Below are positions 12,669 through 24,960 of a DNA stretch of 64,000 nt, piece by piece. The notes below the pieces were generated by a model. The model saw only the letters and a program-made list of their open reading frames with translations, did no database searches and was not told the DNA's origin. The position numbers were made by a program, and so were the translations under genes. Within the stretch, counting starts at the first letter, position 1. Each line of letters begins with the position of its first letter. Origin of the DNA: Tragulus kanchil (lineage: Eukaryota > Chordata > Mammalia > Artiodactyla > Tragulidae); assembly GCA_022376925.1 (NCBI GenBank), contig JAIOJX010000025.1:140637301-140701300 (forward strand), given 5' to 3'.

Positions 12669-13802
12669 GGGAATCTTTGGCTATGTAGATAGTCTGCTTT
12701 CCAGGCTCTTAGATACAGAGAAATGCAGGTTATATTGCATGTTGAACTTACAGTGACTTAGAACCATCCTAACATGCCGTGCTCTCTTACTGGTTTTCAG
12801 TCAAACAATTCTTGATGGCATTATATGAAACTATATTTCTATATAAGCAAATTATATAAAATTCCAAGTGTTGTGCTTTGTGCATGAGAATATAGTCATC
12901 TATATGAAATATTTTCTAATTTTTTTCAGTTTCTTTCCTCAGAAAGTCTATGTGTAATAAGCTTTCATGTGTTGTGAGATTTGTGAGGATTATCTTCATA
13001 TTGCATGACTTCTTTTTTTAGAAAATGTGGAATCTTCCATATATCTAAAGTTATCCTAAGTAAAACATTTTATTTTAAAATGTAGGTAATGTACTAGATT
13101 CCAAGATAATATTGATGTTATTTTCTATATCTGCATTATCAAGTTCTCTAACAGTCTATTCTTTGCTAGTTAAAAATTAAATCCAGAGTAAGCATTTTTT
13201 CTCATTGCCCTTCTCAGTCTGTTGAGGAATGAACTTGGCTGTGAGATAAATAATGCTGTTATTTTTTCTTCTGTTTATTGGATGATCTGCTTTTAGTAGA
13301 ATTAGAGTTAGATGTCTGAGCAGTTGTCTATTCTATTATATATCCTGAATTAGTTCCAGTTTTGTGATCTTTATATTAAAAACAATATGAATCTGCAGTC
13401 TCTGTAATGTTTAGTGATTTATTGTCTGTTCTCACAATATCACAGTTTTATACTCATAGACTTGATCATTTGAGGCAGTTATATTTTTGGTCACATTTCT
13501 CTCTGGATTCGATTCTGATGTCTATTATATTTTCTCCTTGTTGACCAGAGGTGAAGAGCAAGTAGAAACAGGAAATGCCCCATTAGTCCTAGATTTGAAA
13601 CTTAATAGGTTAACCCTGCTTGCCTACTGTTGGTGAAATTAGAGCACATGACTATTTCCAAAATCAGGAGCCAAGCAAGTGTTCTCTAGCCAGAGGAGAA
13701 GAGCACTTAGGATTTTTCAAAATATATGGCAACAGAGGGAAAAATTCAGACTAGAAACACAGTTAACATCAGTACTTTTTATTCACTTTTCTATCTCTTG
13801 AT

Positions 13803-13862
13803 TTGAGAACAGTGCCTGACACATAATAGATATTCACGAAATTGCTGTTGAATTGGTGAATG
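13803..13862 (+). mobile_element. L2 3' end, duplicate of the 12609 copy
   Basis: Passenger in copy 2 of duplication 5. Confidence 0.75.
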
Positions 13863-14748
13863 AGGGAATCTTTGGCTATGTAGATAGTCTGCTTTCCAGG
13901 CTCTTAGATACAGAGAAATGCAGGTTATATTGCATGTTGAACTTACAGTGACTTAGAACCATCCTAACATGCCGTGCTCTCTTACTGGTTTTCAGTCAAA
14001 CAATTCTTGATGGCATTATATGAAACTATATTTCTATATAAGCAAATTATATAAAATTCCAAGTGTTGTGCTTTGTGCATGAGAATATAGTCATCTATAT
14101 GAAATATTTTCTAATTTTTTTCAGTTTCTTTCCTCAGAAAGTCTATGTGTAATAAGCTTTCATGTGTTGTGAGATTTGTGAGGATTATCTTCATATTGCA
14201 TGACTTCTTTTTAGAAAATTATCTCACGATTAATCAGATGTCAATTATTAGTAGTGGAATCCTTACATTGCCTTTTGTCTAAGGAATGTTTTCTTATTTT
14301 CCTCTCTTTTCTTTCAAGTGTAAAACAAACAAAAAACAGCACCATTTGGATTGCTGTGTCGTAGATTTTCTCTGAAGGATATTTTGAGATTTTGAGAAAA
14401 AAACACGTCACAGAAATCCAATCAACACATAGAAATATGCTCTAGAAGCTGCCAAAGGTAAGATGAATTCCTGAACCTATCAGGTGACTTCTGAGGATGT
14501 ATCATTGTTTAGGTTTTCAAATTAGAGAAGGACAAAGGGCCAAAAAGAACAATTATACCATTGCTGTGGGTGTAGATTCTCTCTTCAGGACTAAGGCTTC
14601 ATGTTGGTTCTGAGTCACACAAGCACCCCTTTCCAGGAGTGCTCTCTGTGGAAGGCCCTGCCTCAGGAAACATTCTGTCTCCCCTCCCTCACTGGAGTGT
14701 TGCTTCCGGTGACTGGTTTCTATGAGTTGCAAATGCCTGGCTTCTGAC

Positions 14749-14909
14749 TTCTATTGGACTATTGGATTCTGTTGGCCTCTGGCTTCTATTGGACTATTGG
14801 CTTCTGTTGGACTACTGGATTCTATTAGACTGCTGGCTTCTGTTGACCTCTGGCTTCTGTTGGACTATTGGCTTCTGTTGGCCTCTGGCTTCTATTCGAC
14901 TGTTGGACT
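14749..14909 (+). repeat. Minisatellite, 17-18 bp units
   Basis: About nine head-to-tail units alternating between ttctattggactattggc (18 bp type) and ttctgttggcctctggc (17 bp type), each differing by a few bases. The mixed 17/18 lengths shift the reading frame, so the Leu/Trp-rich open frames over it are by-products. Confidence 0.85.
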
Positions 14910-15826
14910 CTAAAAAGCTGGAGCTCCCTGTGACACCACCTGAGTCCTCTGTTTAAAATAACATCACAGTTCATCATCACCCTCTCATCTCAGTCTAGGC
15001 ATTCTTCTCTGTTCCTCAATAAACTTAGAGGAACTTAAACTTAGAGGAATGTCTGTCATGGAGTTGGCTTCCAGGGAATCTGAATAGGCCACTACCTGTA
15101 CGAATTCATTCAGCTCACTCTCAGGGATGTGGAAAACTCTGATCCCTCTCTTTGTTTTCTTGTCATGTCACATTTATAATATTTTCTAATTTTTTTCAGT
15201 TTCTTTCCTCAGAAAGTCTATGTGTAATAAGCTTTCATGTGTTGTGAGATTTGTGAGGATTATCTTCATATTGCATGACTTCTTTTTAGAAAATTATCTC
15301 ACGATTAATCAGATGTCAATTATTAGTAGTGGAATCCTTACATTGCCTTTTGTCTAAGGAATGTTTTCTTATTTTCCTCTCTTTTCTTTCAAGTGTAAAA
15401 CAAACAAAAAACAGCACCATTTGGATTGCTGTGTCGTAGATTTTCTCTGAATTATATTTTGAGATTTTGAGAAAAAAAAAACACGTCACAGAAATCCAAT
15501 CAACACATAGAAATATGCTCTAGAAGCTGCCAAAGGTAAGATGAATTCCTGAACCTATCAGGTGACTTCTGAGGATGTATCATTGTTTAGGTTTTCAAAT
15601 TAGAGAAGGACAAAGGGCCAAAAAGAACAATTATACCATTGCTGTGGGTGTAGATTCTCTCTTCAGGACTAAGGCTTCATGTTGGTTCTGAGTCACACAA
15701 GCACCCCTTTCCAGGAGTGCTCTCTGTGGAAGGCCCTGCCTCAGGAAACATTCTGTCTCCCCTCCCTCACTGGAGTGTTGCTTCCGGTGACTGGTTTCTA
15801 TGAGTTGCAAATGCCTGGCTTCTGAC

Positions 15827-15987
15827 TTCTATTGGACTATTGGATTCTGTTGGCCTCTGGCTTCTATTGGACTATTGGCTTCTGTTGGACTACTGGATTC
15901 TATTAGACTGCTGGCTTCTGTTGACCTCTGGCTTCTGTTGGACTATTGGCTTCTGTTGGCCTCTGGCTTCTATTCGACTGTTGGACT
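15827..15987 (+). repeat. Minisatellite, duplicate of the 14749 array
   Basis: The same unit order and the same variants as at 14749, carried in copy 2 of duplication 6. A real VNTR would be expected to differ in unit number or variants between copies; these do not. Confidence 0.85.
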
Positions 15988-16845
15988 CTAAAAAGCTGGA
16001 GCTCCCTGTGACACCACCTGAGTCCTCTGTTTAAAATAACATCACAGTTCATCATCACCCTCTCATCTCAGTCTAGGCATTCTTCTCTGTTCCTCAATAA
16101 ACTTAGAGGAACTTAAACTTAGAGGAATGTCTGTCATGGAGTTGGCTTCCAGGGAATCTGAATAGGCCACTACCTGTACGAATTCATTCAGCTCACTCTC
16201 AGGGATGTGGAAAACTCTGATCCCTCTCTTTGTTTTCTTGTCATGTCACATTTATAATATAAAATAACATTTATTCTCTGGCGTATCATTTAATTGAAAA
16301 GTTTCTATCCTGATGCAAATAGGCTGTAGATATTCACACAAAATGATATTCAGCTACAAATATTCAGCAGAAAAAAGAAAAAAATTCTTTCCAACTTCTA
16401 CACTGCTTAAAGAGAGTTGATGGGTGTATGCAAATGTACAGAATGTAAGAGAAATGAAGCAATGCCATATTAGAAACAAAATGTATAAATCTACATCTTG
16501 ATCAACAGGCTTCTGTACGTCTTAAAAATAGCAGTGGCAAAAATGAATGCTGCAGGGAATTTGAATTATTGACTAGGATACCCAGAAAGATATTTTCAGT
16601 TATGAATTGTGATAATATTTCTAGGTATGTTTTTGTTTAGTTGAATGTCTTATCAATAATTACTACATGTTTGTCACAGGAGTGAGGAGAAATCAGCACC
16701 TTTTCAGAAGAGAAAAATATTATTTTATTTGACATAAGTAATAGTAGTTATATAAACATGCTTCAGTCTGAAACAACTGACAAATATATAAGATTGTCTT
16801 AAGGAATTAATCCACCTTCCAAAGTAACAAAACTATTACTAAAAT

Positions 16846-18943
16846 GAATTTTTAATCTCATAGAATCTAGTTTAATATTAATAACCATTTTTCTTCATAT
16901 TAAAATATACATAACTTCTTAATGTTGCTTTGTAAACTTCTGGAGAAAATATATTACCATTGTTAATTATCTTAAAATGAAACTGTAGCTTTATTTGGCA
17001 TAAAAAAAGAGTGCAGAAAGCAAAGCAAAATCAGGTTCTAATATAGTGAAATTACATTTCATGGAGTATAAAACATAGTAGCTTTGAAGGAACACATGGA
17101 AATTTCTAGTTTAACCTCAGAAGCATAGCTTATATATATATATATACACTATAATGTGTAGGTTTTACATATACAGTACTTGGGCATAGTTTCCTGTGTG
17201 GTTGTATGAGCGGGCATGTATGTGTGTAGTTGTATGAGCTATGCATGTGTGTACTGAGTGCTGAATTACTCTATCCTAAGGCAGCAGAAGGAGGATTACA
17301 CATATCCTAGTCCAGGATTAAATATTGACTTCACTAGAAAGTTGTGAATTAGAGAAAGAAAAGATATTAAAGTGTAAGTACAGTTATCAAATACACTTAT
17401 TGAAGGTGTTTTTATGTATGTTTTTATACACAACACCTCCCTAAACAGGAAGAGAGATGGATCCTACCCATGAGGACTTTATATTCTAACAAAGTCATAA
17501 GAATCCTGATTTATACTATATTGATTCACTTAATATTAGTAACACAGATGCCTGGGGACTTTTTAATCCAAGTTTCTCTCCACAGCCACCAGGAAAATAT
17601 TTGAACAAGACACCTACATTCTTAACTTTTATTTTCAGAGACTATCAGTATTCATAGAAAAGCAAAGAAGAATCCTTTGTGCAAGTTCATTCTGGTCCCC
17701 TGACTGATCATGTGCAACTACTCATAGAATGGTTAAATTTTCTGTTTCTCTCATTTTTATTTCCTCCTTGACTTTGAATAATTTCTTCTTTCCCTCATTC
17801 TCTATCTCCATATATCCACCCCCTCACAGTTTTTTTGAAATAATTGCTTTAGAAAATTTCCCCTAATATTTGTAGTCAGGAGAAAATTTTTAATCTCATA
17901 GAATCTAGTTTAATATTAATAACCATTTTTCTTCATATTAAAATATACATAACTTCTTAATGTTGCTTTGTAAACTTCTGGAGAAAATATATTACCATTG
18001 TTAATTATCTTAAAATGAAACTGTAGCTTTATTTGGCATATAAAAAAAGAGTGCAGAAAGCAAAGCAAAATCAGGTTCTAATATAGTGAAATTACATTTC
18101 ATGGAGTATAAAACATAGTAGCTTTGAAGGAACACATGGAAATTTCTAGTTTAACCTCAGAAGCATAGCTTATATATATATATATACACTATAATGTGTA
18201 GGTTTTACATATACAGTACTTGGGCATAGTTTCCTGTGTGGTTGTATGAGCGGGCATGTATGTGTGTAGTTGTATGAGCTATGCATGTGTGTACTGAGTG
18301 CTGAATTACTCTATCCTAAGGCAGCAGAAGGAGGATTACACATATCCTAGTCCAGGATTAAATATTGACTTCACTAGAAAGTTGTGAATTAGAGAAAGAA
18401 AAGATATTAAAGTGTAAGTACAGTTATCAAATACACTTATTGAAGGTGTTTTTATGTATGTTTTTATACACAACACCTCCCTAAACAGGAAGAGAGATGG
18501 ATCCTACCCATGAGGACTTTATATTCTAACAAAGTCATAAGAATCCTGATTTATACTATATTGATTCACTTAATATTAGTAACACAGATGCCTGGGGACT
18601 TTTTAATCCAAGTTTCTCTCCACAGCCACCAGGAAAATATTTGAACAAGACACCTACATTCTTAACTTTTATTTTCAGAGACTATCAGTATTCATAGAAA
18701 AGCAAAGAAGAATCCTTTGTGCAAGTTCATTCTGGTCCCCTGACTGATCATGTGCAACTACTCATAGAATGGTTAAATTTTCTGTTTCTCTCATTTTTAT
18801 TTCCTCCTTGACTTTGAATAATTTCTTCTTTCCCTCATTCTCTATCTCCATATATCCACCCCCTCACAGCCTTTTTTCACTTCTTGAAATAATTGCTTTA
18901 GAAAATTTCCCCTAATATTTGTAGTCAGGGAGAAAATTTTTAA
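16846..18943. repeat. Tandem duplication 7 (period 1039)
   Basis: Copy 1 is 16846-17884 and copy 2 17885-18943, joined at 'aatttttaatctcatagaat'. Copy 1 lacks about 10 bases present in copy 2 near its end ('cacagtttttttgaaat' against 'cacagccttttttcacttc') and one G in 'gtcaggagaa'. Body sequence is otherwise the same. The unit has a short TA run (about 17131-17146) and no recognised family. Confidence 0.93.
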
Positions 18944-19974
18944 ATGATCTATTTAGTGAATGTTACAGTAGGGTATTAATTATATAAACCACTGCATATC
19001 TGAGCCTGGAATGTGCCTTTGCAGATTTCCTGGCATCTCTCTCCAATATGACAGTACTGTGCTGACACATCCTGAGTCACCTTTACTCCTGCCCCACCCC
19101 CTTGGAGGGTGGCACAGTCTGGCACCAAAGTTACATCTAGATGACTGTGGCTCCCTAAACCCTTCTCGCCTGGTATTCTTTTCCCTCAGTTTCCATCTGA
19201 AGCACACTACCATTCAATCATCCTTCACCTTTTCTGTGCACATTTCTACACTATTCTGCCCTTTAAATTCTGGAACTTTTCATGTATGACACCAGCACCA
19301 ACTTCTGTGATAAGCAGCCTTACTAAATCTTCAACCTCTTCATTGAGCCATCCAGCTCTCTCCTGCCTTAATAAAGACTTGTTGATACACTGACTTGTTG
19401 ATAGACTGTTATCATTATTACTGTGCACAGAAGAATGCTTTATGCCACATCCAGCAACATGGTCGAATGCCTGAAAGTAAGATTAACTTTCTTCTATCTC
19501 TTCATTGTCATTTCCAAAGCAGTGCTATCTCTGTGGGGAAAAGTTCCTGTTCTGAGATTAATACTGTGTGTCTATGCCACCTCATCTCTTCTTATTACAG
19601 TCACTAGCCAGCATCTTGGTCAGTTCTTCCCATCTGATGAAGTCTTTGATATTTTCTTCTACCTAACTCTAAGCAGTAGCCAGGGTAATTTAAGTATTTT
19701 CAGGATTCATGTTGATAGTGAATCCAATACCTTAGTTCTTGTTGTTCTATGATATTTTGGATTCAAATGAAATTTTATTTCTATTCCAACTTAGTTATCA
19801 ATACATTCAGTCCCTCTGTGACTCTGGTTATTTTTATAATCATAAGCGCCAAACCCCAATATCTTACTTACTTTCTGTTTATATCCTTGATGTTTTCAAT
19901 CCTTTTATACCCTTAAATTCATCTGTGTGGTTTTTTTTTTTTTTTTCTTTTTAAAGTCATGTGGCCACTTCTAT
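18944..19974. other. Single-copy sequence, possibly ancient LINE-derived
   Basis: T/C-rich text with several overlapping open frames of 60-109 codons on the + strand, none with a convincing protein. The style resembles decayed L2, which is clearer just downstream, but I could not place it. A T-rich tract (about 19930-19952) precedes the Bov-tA. Confidence 0.35.
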
Positions 19975-20172
19975 GGGGCTTCCCAGGTGGCTCAACACTA
20001 AAGAATCTGCCTGCAGTGCAGGAGAACCAGGCTCAATCCCTGGGTCAGGAAGATCTCCTGGAGGAGGAAATGTCAACCCACTCCAGTTATCTTGCCTGGA
20101 GAATCCCTTGGACAGAGGAGGCTGGTGGGCTACAGTCCATAGAGTCTCAAAGAATCAAATACAACAAAGCAC
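19975..20172 (+). mobile_element. Bov-tA SINE
   Basis: 'gggcttcccaggtggctcaa' head, 'ctcaatccctgggtcaggaa' B-box region, 'ccactccagttatcttgcc' and 'gacagaggaggctggtggg' body. The 3' end is diverged. It splits the flanking L2-like text. Confidence 0.93.
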
Positions 20173-20189
20173 ACCCACTCCTATTTCCT

Positions 20190-20680
20190 TGGTGCCAATG
20201 GCTTCTCTTGGTAATTCAGCTTTCTTTTGGCTTCACCTTTGTTGTTTTATGGTCCCGGATTTATCCCATCAACTCTGTTGCATTCCTGCCTCTGTTTCAT
20301 TCTCCGAGCAAAACTCTGGCCCTGGATTCATGCCACTGACTTCTTGGGGCTAAGGAAGTTTGAATAAAACAAATCAGCCTTCACCGTTGATGCAGCTACC
20401 ATAAATCATGTTTTCCAACCTCAGATGGCACCTCAACCTTGCACAACTATTTTAATTGTTCTTGGTTCCTTCTGTTTCCCATAGCAATTGTACTAACCCT
20501 TCACTTGCCCACTGTCTGTCAGCAGATGACTTTACCTTCGTAATTCCTACATCAAAACTCTTCTGCCCCAAATTGACAAATATCAGAATGTGGTTGCATT
20601 CCCTTTCCTGTAATCTCAATTTATTTTTAGAAGCTGGTCTGCCCTTTTGATTTTGAGTGTCAGACATATTTAAAATAAAT
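20190..20680 (+). mobile_element. L2-like LINE fragment (decayed ORF region)
   Basis: The translated stretch around 20480-20570 (…HCLSADDFTFVI…) resembles the segment just upstream of the reverse transcriptase domain in CR1/L2 LINEs. The frame is broken and no catalytic motif is visible. Assignment by eye only. Confidence 0.45.
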
Positions 20681-20708
20681 TGTACTATAATGTTAAAATG
20701 CATGTATA

Positions 20709-20918
20709 CTCAGAGGCTAAGTCATGTCTGACTCTTTGTGACCCCTTAGACTGTAACCCACCAGGCTCCTCTGTCCATGGAATTTTCCATGCAAGAATCC
20801 TGGAGTGGGTTGCCATTTCCTCCTCCAGGAGATCTTCACCACCCAAGGATTGAACCTGCATCTTCTGAGTCTCCTGCGTGGGCATGTGGATTTTTACCAC
20901 TGAACCACCTGGGAAGCC
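20709..20918 (-). mobile_element. Bov-tA SINE (reverse)
   Basis: Full-length in reverse: 'gtcatgtctgactctttgtg' at the left, 'ggagtgggttgccatttcct' in the body, and the head complement 'ccacctgggaagcc' at the right. Little diverged compared with the copies at 251 and 6530. Confidence 0.95.
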
Positions 20919-20949
20919 ATGTACTTTCTAACAGTCTGAACTGAATAAA

Positions 20950-21595
20950 ATTATGCCCTTGGGCAGGAGTAGGGTGTTGCCAGTCTTTCAGGCTTGCTCC
21001 ATTCTTCCACTGGATGGATGCAGAAAATATAGAGCAAGAGCTGGGGAACCTGGGAATTCAATCTTCATCAGCTTTCCCACCCGCAGCCTCCCTGTGTGTG
21101 CTGGTGTGTGCTTGCAACAGGGTGGGAGGCAGTAGAAGTGGGTGCTGCAAGTTGGATGCTGCTACCCCACTGTATAGATCTTGTACAGCCCAGAGTCAGG
21201 AGGATGGGATTTGCCGATATTCACTGGCTGTCAGATCTACTTAGGAAAGCTTTCCACCCCAGAAAGCTGAGGAATTGGAATTTGCATGGGGTTGCAGAGC
21301 CCACAGTAGGAGTTCTCCCTATTACAGTCTTAAGGGAATAGGGGACTCCAGGTACTCTCCATCTGCTGATGCAGCCATATCCTATCTGTGTAGCAGGAGT
21401 GGGGCCTTTGGCCGCCACCTGCTTGGTGCTAGTACAGCATGGCGCACTAGCAAGTAGGGTCTACTGAATGCACTGGATAAAGCTCTTGCACCTCAGGCAT
21501 CTGAGGGATATGGGAACTGCTGGAACAGTCTTCAGCAGCACAGAGGGGCAGGGGTATGGATGCAGCCTTCTTTCAGCTATCATGGCCCCCTCTTT
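20950..21595. other. GC-richer unknown block
   Basis: About 650 bases clearly richer in G+C than the neighbours, with overlapping short open frames on both strands (60-81 codons) but no recognised protein, splice structure or repeat family. It could be a decayed LTR or an old unique element. Confidence 0.4.
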
Positions 21596-21904
21596 TTTCC
21601 CTAAACTTGATAGATTATGTTGAATTAATGGTTCTCGAATTGTTGTAAAGCCCTTTGATCAATCTCTAGAAGTTGAATGATTGACTTTTCTAGTTTAGAT
21701 GAGTTGAATAGGTAAGTCTCTGGAGGGGAAATTTCCTCCAGCTCTTCACAGTTCCATTCTAGAAGCCCCATCTCGGAATTCGTTATATTTTCTCAAAAAA
21801 TCTGATTTTCTGTTATAAATATCACTAAGTGAATTTGCTGTACACCCAGGTAATCATGCAGTAAACTGTAAGTTTGCCTAGACTTCTGTTTCCTTCACCT
21901 CCAT

Positions 21905-22500
21905 ATTCAATTAATGAATAATCCTTGCCCATCTTACCTCTTAGATCTGCTTTTAGTCTCTCTGACCTCTCTAGTCCCACTATTTACCATTCTGCTTAAG
22001 ACTTTGATCTCCTCTCATCTGCAGTATTGGAATTGTATCCTAAATAATCTCCACACACTCCTTCTTGACCGTCTTAAATCTGTCCTTCCCAGTCCATTCA
22101 AAACAATGTGTGTAAGGTTTGAATCATTACCTTCACCTCCTAGACACCCTTTAACCACTTACTTGCCCATAGGGTGAGTGACTAAATCCTATCATGGTTT
22201 TCTGGCTCCCTATGTGAAATGCACAAGCCTTTCCACTCAGCATCTTGCCTTTTATTCCTCAGTAATGATAAAATAGCTGCGTGTTCCATTTAGGCCATTT
22301 ATTTCACATTTTCATCACTTTATACAGATTATTTCTTTGCTTGGAATACCTATTTATCTATCTTCCTTTCTTGTGATAATTTTTACTGCTTCAAGATGCA
22401 ATCCAGACATTTTATTCCTCAGAGAGGCTTTCGGGATCCTCAGGTTGAGATTGGGAAAGGAGTTTTTCCTTATGTCAAGGAGTTTTTAAATGGAGGAAGC
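21905..22500 (+). mobile_element. L2 LINE fragment
   Basis: Decayed text of the L2 reverse-transcriptase C-terminal and 3' region: 'catctgcagtattggaattg' for the conserved LDYCN-type stretch, then further down 'attcctcagagaggctttc', which matches the L2 '...cagagaggccttccctgac...' segment. Frames are broken. Duplication 8 begins inside it at 22341. Confidence 0.65.
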
Positions 22501-22900
22501 CATTGTGGAGGTTGGTCTTCTGCATGTCTTCACTGGTAGAATCATGAACTGTAAAGCTGGGTCAGACTATAAATATACCAAGATGTCTATAAGAACCCCT
22601 GCAACTTGCTCTGTTAAGGGACTTTTGCCTAGTGATACACTTAGAAAGTGAACATGTTTAACCAAGACTAGTTTTTTGCCACCAACACCAATCAGAATTC
22701 TTTTTGAACAACATATAATCATTCATTTTTGTTTTGAAAACCTCTGAGTTTGGCTCTCTGATAGGACATTCTTTGGGTTGCCTCCCTTATCTCTGTACCC
22801 TGAAAATGCAAGTCTTTGATCCCAATGAATGTTTTAATTGCCCTTTAGAATTTTAGGTTGGCAAGTTAAATGTCCCTTTTTTGGTTCTCTTAACCCCCAT

Positions 22901-23117
22901 GAGACCTCCCCAGTAGCTCAGATGGTAAAGAATTTGCCTGCTATATGCAGGAGACTCAGGTTCAATTCCTGGGTCAGGAAGATTCTCTGGAGTAAGAAAT
23001 GAAACCCACTACAATATTCTTTCCTGGAGAATTGCATGGACAGAGGGGCCTGTCAGGCTATTGTCCATGGGGTTGCAAAGACTTGGACACGACTGAGAGC
23101 CTGGCACTTTCACTTTA
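22901..23117 (+). mobile_element. Bov-tA SINE
   Basis: Complete element from 'gagacctccccagtagctca' to 'ctgagagcctggcactttc'. A short flanking repeat ttaacccc (22890-22897 and 23115-23122) is a plausible target-site duplication. Confidence 0.94.
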
Positions 23118-23904
23118 ACCCCTAATAAAAAGCTCTTTGTGTCATCAGCTGGATTTTACTATTTGTAAAGTTCCTCCTGCCATATTCTGAGTTTCATTAG
23201 GCAGGAGCTATGTTTTTTTGCTCCAAATATTCAGTGGCTCCTTACTTTTCTGAAGGTGGACACAGAAATCCTTAAAATGATGAACAAGGCTCTGAGAAGT
23301 TCACAGATTTCTTTTCTTGAGGCCTTTGTAGATGCTGTTCTGTTTGGAATACCTATTTATCTATCTTCCTTTCTTGTGATAATTTTTACTGCTTCAAGAT
23401 GCAATCCAGACATTTTATTCCTCAGAGAGGCTTTCGGGATCCTCAGGTTGAGATTGGGAAAGGAGTTTTTCCTTATGTCAAGGAGTTTTTAAATGGAGGA
23501 AGCCATTGTGGAGGTTGGTCTTCTGCATGTCTTCACTGGTAGAATCATGAACTGTAAAGCTGGGTCAGACTATAAATATACCAAGATGTCTATAAGAACC
23601 CCTGCAACTTGCTCTGTTAAGGGACTTTTGCCTAGTGATACACTTAGAAAGTGAACATGTTTAACCAAGACTAGTTTTTTGCCACCAACACCAATCAGAA
23701 TTCTTTTTGAACAACATATAATCATTCATTTTTGTTTTGAAAACCTCTGAGTTTGGCTCTCTGATAGGACATTCTTTGGGTTGCCTCCCTTATCTCTGTA
23801 CCCTGAAAATGCAAGTCTTTGATCCCAATGAATGTTTTAATTGCCCTTTAGAATTTTAGGTTGGCAAGTTAAATGTCCCTTTTTTGGTTCTCTTAACCCC
23901 CATG

Positions 23905-24121
23905 AGACCTCCCCAGTAGCTCAGATGGTAAAGAATTTGCCTGCTATATGCAGGAGACTCAGGTTCAATTCCTGGGTCAGGAAGATTCTCTGGAGTAAGA
24001 AATGAAACCCACTACAATATTCTTTCCTGGAGAATTGCATGGACAGAGGGGCCTGTCAGGCTATTGTCCATGGGGTTGCAAAGACTTGGACACGACTGAG
24101 AGCCTGGCACTTTCACTTTAA
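23905..24121 (+). mobile_element. Bov-tA SINE, duplicate of the 22901 copy
   Basis: Passenger in copy 2 of duplication 8. Its 3' end (from 24060) is repeated a third time at 25149-25205, because duplication 9 begins inside it. Confidence 0.94.
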
Positions 24122-24334
24122 CCCCTAATAAAAAGCTCTTTGTGTCATCAGCTGGATTTTACTATTTGTAAAGTTCCTCCTGCCATATTCTGAGTTTCAT
24201 TAGGCAGGAGCTATGTTTTTTTGCTCCAAATATTCAGTGGCTCCTTACTTTTCTGAAGGTGGACACAGAAATCCTTAAAATGATGAACAAGGCTCTGAGA
24301 AGTTCACGAGATTTCTTTTCTTGAGGCCTTTGTA

Positions 24335-24960
24335 GATGCTGTTCTGTTTGGAATGGCCTCTCACACTCTGCCCCTACTCTTGCCTCCTTCAAACACTGAC
24401 ACATACATTCCTTTTCCTTTTTAACTTGAACTCATCCTTCTGCTTTCACTTCAAATACCATTTTGTTAGGGAAAGATTCCCTGATCCTAAAATTAGATTA
24501 CTCACACTTATAACCCCCAGATCTCTCTCTTATTGTTTCTTCACATCAGTTTGGGCTTCACAAGTGAAACTAGTGATAAAGAACCTGCCCTCCGATGCAG
24601 GAGACATAAGACACATGATTTCAGTGGGTTGGAAAGATGCCCTGGAGGAGGGAATGACAACCCACTGCAGTATTCTTGTCTGGAGAATCCCATGGACAGA
24701 TGAACCTGGTGGGCTACAGTCCGTAGAGTTGCATAGAGTCAGATACAGTTGGAGCAACTTGGCATGCACGCATATCCGTTTATAATTATACGTTTTTCTG
24801 ATTATTTGATTAATGTCAACCTTTTCCCAGGAGGATTTAACTCTGTTGACAAGGATTGTCTTTACTTTGCCTTTCCTTCTACCCTGTATGCTTTGTACAA
24901 TGCTTGGCACTTGGAACACATTCATTGTATAAACAGGTTGCCTAAGCTTATGAATGGCTA
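24335..24960 (+). mobile_element. L2 LINE 3' fragment split by a Bov-tA
   Basis: Left part 24335-24552: 'gttaggg...gattccctgatcct' matches the L2 '..ggccttccctgacc..' segment. The right part, 24769-24960, ends with 'gtacaatgcttggcacttgg', the L2 3' end signature. The Bov-tA at 24553-24768 interrupts it. Repeated at 25424-26049. Confidence 0.75.
24553..24768 (+). mobile_element. Bov-tA SINE inserted in L2
   Basis: 'gggcttcacaagtgaaacta' head, 'ccactgcagtattcttgtct' and 'ggacagatgaacctggtggg' body. The B-box region is diverged (…catgatttcagtggg…). It sits inside an L2, showing the order of insertion. Confidence 0.92.

Larger units (their letters stand above)
11841..14219. repeat. Tandem duplication 5 (period 1194)
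   Basis: Copy 1 is 11841-13026, an 8-base extra piece fills 13027-13034, and copy 2 is 13035-14219. Differences lie near the junction: a G/T change about 50 bases into copy 2, and two extra T in copy 1 just before its end. The unit starts inside the L1M tail and otherwise holds unrecognised sequence plus an L2 tail. Confidence 0.93.
14103..16258. repeat. Tandem duplication 6 (period 1075-1078)
   Basis: Copy 1 is 14103-15177 and copy 2 15178-16258, joined at 'aatattttct' without a linker. Differences are in the first 300 bases of copy 2: 'ctgaaggatat' against 'ctgaattatat' and an A-run of 7 against 10. It overlaps the end of duplication 5, so 14103-14219 is present three times in total. The unit carries the minisatellite. 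Confidence 0.93.
22341..24354. repeat. Tandem duplication 8 (period 1003)
   Basis: Copy 1 is 22341-23343 and copy 2 23344-24354, joined at 'ttggaat'. The copies are almost base-for-base the same; copy 1 lacks one base near its end ('ttcacagattt' against 'ttcacgagattt'). The shortest period of the 21. Carries the Bov-tA at 22901. Confidence 0.94.

Noticed and set aside
14749..14909. Repeat array as a CRISPR
   Set aside because: Units are contiguous without spacers, and the DNA is mammalian.
14722..14913. Leu/Trp-rich small protein
   Set aside because: A translation of the minisatellite. Units of 17 and 18 bases break any constant frame.
19959..20353. Overlapping 126- and 130-codon frames
   Set aside because: Both read through the Bov-tA SINE. 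The apparent peptide text (…AWRIPWTEEAGGLQS…) recurs wherever this SINE occurs.
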